A stretch of DNA of 34,358 nt from Alphaproteobacteria bacterium (GTDB taxonomy: Bacteria > Pseudomonadota > Alphaproteobacteria > JAGPBS01), in contig JAGPBS010000023.1 in the NCBI GenBank assembly GCA_018063245.1, positions 1-34,358 of the forward strand, in the 5' to 3' direction. Each line of letters begins with the position of its first letter. The first letter of the stretch is position 1. The position numbers were made by a program, and so were the translations under genes. Positions 33,345 through 34,358 of this stretch are shown here, piece after piece. Below the pieces are notes generated by a model. It did not search any database. It had not been told where the DNA came from and was given only the letters and a program-made list of their open reading frames with translations.

Positions 33345-33483
33345 CGCAGTTTGCTTTTTCCTGATAAAGGGCAGGAGTTTTCGCAAGATAGAGAATTGCC
33401 TTGAGGGTATGAGGCTGTTTTTTTTCATCCCTGCGGAGGTCTACAGACCGGAGACATAGGTAACGAATATACAGAGACATGGG
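33345..33483 (+). repeat. Right flanking repeat of the ATPase cassette (diverged nnr tail plus intergenic unit)
   Basis: In frame, 33345-33404 encodes RSLLFPDKGQEFSQDRELP and a stop, against RSLLFPGKGQEFSQDRELP at the real nnr end; most base changes are synonymous. After 16 bases the unit of about 63 bp follows, with only a few differences from 31800-31862. No larger part of nnr is present here. Beyond it, 33484-33662 shows nothing recognisable. Confidence 0.85.
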
Positions 33484-33662
33484 TAACAATCAGAATACTT
33501 TCAGTCAGTTCAGGATTGCCTTGATGAAAAGAGCGGTACATAGGCGGAGAGTTTAGAGCGTAGCTCTACCGACAACAATAGGATTGCTAAATTTTTTTAC
33601 AGCTTCTCCTCCTTTTTGGGGTGAAAAAATTTTAACTTATTGATTTTATTGAATACTTACAG

Positions 33663-33678
33663 TGGTACGCTTCATGCA
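33663..33678 (+). promoter_or_regulatory. Sigma-54 (-24/-12) promoter of the 33775 gene
   Basis: The sequence TGGTACGCTTCATGCA has GG and GC exactly 10 bases apart and agrees with TGGYACG-N4-TTGCA at all but one of the fixed positions. It is the best -24/-12 match in the window along with the flgI one. Transcription should start near 33689. Confidence 0.75.
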
Positions 33679-33689
33679 GTAAGAAAGCA

Positions 33690-33753
33690 TGAGGTATTGG
33701 AGGGAATTGGTCTTTCCATCACCTCACATAAGTTGAGAGATACGTCTCTCAAC
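33690..33753 (+). promoter_or_regulatory. Two stem-loops in the leader of the 33775 gene
   Basis: Hairpin one pairs TGAGGTATTGGA (33690-33701) with TCCATCACCTCA (33715-33726), with a single mismatch or bulge. It starts at the predicted transcript 5' end. Hairpin two is a perfect 9-bp stem, GTTGAGAGA (33732-33740) and TCTCTCAAC (33745-33753), with loop TACG. The ribosome binding site AGGAGAG begins about 9 bases later. Confidence 0.7.
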
Positions 33754-33774
33754 ACCACCGACAGGAGAGTGAAG

Positions 33775-34254
33775 ATGATTCATATATTTATAAAAAAACT
33801 GATCATACCGGCCTTATGGGCAGGGATGATCTTTGGATTAAGTGGGCATGCACTGGGTGCATTGACCTTTACAAGTGTCGTTGATTCGATGGGACGTCAA
33901 TGGAGTGACCCATTCAGCGTAGCCCCGGGGATTTATAGTGCACAATTTAATGAGATTACCACTGCGGGTTACACAGCAGCGAGCATCGCGGATGTCATAT
34001 TCATGTATACTGACGTATTTGGCCCTGATGCATTAACCTCTAACCCGTGGTGGACGAACTACACAGCTGCGTTCGGGCTTGATGTTTCCTTAGGTAGGGA
34101 GGCGAGGACCACCACCGTGGAGCTCTCGGTACCAGGCGTACATCGCACCACAGGGGAGTTTGGGTTCTTTAGAGATCTTGATTCCAGCATCACAGGTGCT
34201 GCTAATTTCACAATCCTGGACTCGACCATAAATCTAGGTAGTGTCGACATTTAA
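33775..34254 (+). CDS. Secreted protein, probably a PEP-CTERM-type precursor truncated by an IS element
   Basis: The 159-residue protein has a signal peptide (basic IKK, hydrophobic core about 8-24, probable cleavage at GHALGA-L). A polar, beta-rich exported part follows, with no enzyme motif I recognise. It ends abruptly at GSVDI with no PEP-CTERM or other anchor, and an IS5-type transposase begins about 50 bases later, so the 3' end is probably lost. AGGAGAG lies five bases before the ATG at 33775; the frame is open to 33640 but those codons would cross the promoter and hairpins. The sigma-54 promoter and leader hairpins match those of the PEP-CTERM gene at 23046-23618, suggesting the same regulon. 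Confidence 0.65.
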   Translation: MIHIFIKKLIIPALWAGMIFGLSGHALGALTFTSVVDSMGRQWSDPFSVAPGIYSAQFNEITTAGYTAASIADVIFMYTDVFGPDALTSNPWWTNYTAAFGLDVSLGREARTTTVELSVPGVHRTTGEFGFFRDLDSSITGAANFTILDSTINLGSVDI

Positions 34255-34304
34255 TTTTTTTTATGATATACTGAACTTCTAATAATAAGAAAAGGAGTTG
34301 AAAG

Positions 34305-34358
34305 TTGTATGATTTAAGGGATGACCAATGGGAAGCAATTAAGGATAGCCTCCCAGGA
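34305..34358 (+). mobile_element. IS5-family transposase, N-terminal fragment at the window edge
   Basis: The 18 visible codons read (M)YDLRDDQWEAIKDSLPG, the YDLTDxQWxxIxxLLPG opening of IS5-family transposases (DUF4096-type N-terminus). The start is a TTG with AGGAG seven bases upstream, and an in-frame TGA lies just before it. The element boundary is probably in the AT-rich stretch at 34250-34290. The terminal inverted repeat cannot be fixed without the other end. Confidence 0.75.

Noticed and set aside
33640-33774. Longer start for the secreted protein at 33775
   Set aside because: It would translate through the sigma-54 promoter and both hairpins and bury the signal peptide 45 residues in.

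Overview
The window comes from a low-GC alphaproteobacterium, probably of a host-associated or intracellular lineage (Rickettsiales/Holosporales-like). The evidence is as follows. A FliX homologue is divergent from flgI, as in Caulobacter. There is a 483-residue isocitrate dehydrogenase with a C-terminal extension of the Rickettsia type. A dnaB-alr-mlaEF-radA-cvpA block and a fused ispDF are present. Effector-like genes occur (an F-box/LRR-like membrane protein, Sel1 repeats, three PTP-like phytases), and intergenic spaces are seeded with palindromic repeats. The lineage is an inference; no rRNA or tRNA gene is present to confirm it.

Layout. 1-5808: a partial lipid A-type acyltransferase and fliX on the minus strand. 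Divergent from them is a flagellar operon flgI-flgJ(rod-binding)-flgN-like-flgK-fliW behind a well-formed sigma-54 promoter. 5826-12500: a minus-strand block with a prolyl-oligopeptidase-like S9 peptidase, an F-box/LRR-like membrane protein, a frameshifted Sel1-repeat gene, NADP isocitrate dehydrogenase, a LOG-family protein and an unknown protein. 12603-15827: a second isocitrate dehydrogenase of a different subfamily (plus strand), then pncC and ispDF (minus strand). 15923-20042: dusB and a small Fis/NtrC-C-terminal-like DNA-binding protein, then three tandem membrane-anchored PTP-like phytase paralogues. 20043-21421: palindromic repeats around an alpha/beta hydrolase. 21422-31770: dnaB, a PEP-CTERM protein on the minus strand, alr, mlaE, mlaF, radA, cvpA, an SDR oxidoreductase and the NAD(P)HX repair enzyme nnr. 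31771-34358: a DUF4143 AAA+ ATPase cassette flanked by copies of the nnr 3' end, a second sigma-54-driven secreted protein that lacks a normal C-terminus, and the start of an IS5-family transposase cut by the window edge.

The most interesting signals are these. (1) Two secreted-protein genes, one with a clear PEP-CTERM tail, share a leader: a -24/-12 sigma-54 promoter, a stem-loop starting at about the predicted transcript 5' end, then a strong ribosome binding site. (2) The PTP-like phytase gene is triplicated. (3) The DUF4143 ATPase has a near-perfect 31-bp palindrome covering its -10 box and start site, and it sits between a living nnr 3' end and a diverged copy of that end that differs mostly at synonymous positions. 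(4) A palindromic element between the SDR gene and nnr is flanked by a 19-bp duplication that carries the nnr ribosome binding site and GTG start. (5) The dusB-Fis-like gene pair looks like a collapsed nifR3-ntrB-ntrC operon. (6) Two isocitrate dehydrogenases from different subfamilies lie about 1.3 kb apart.
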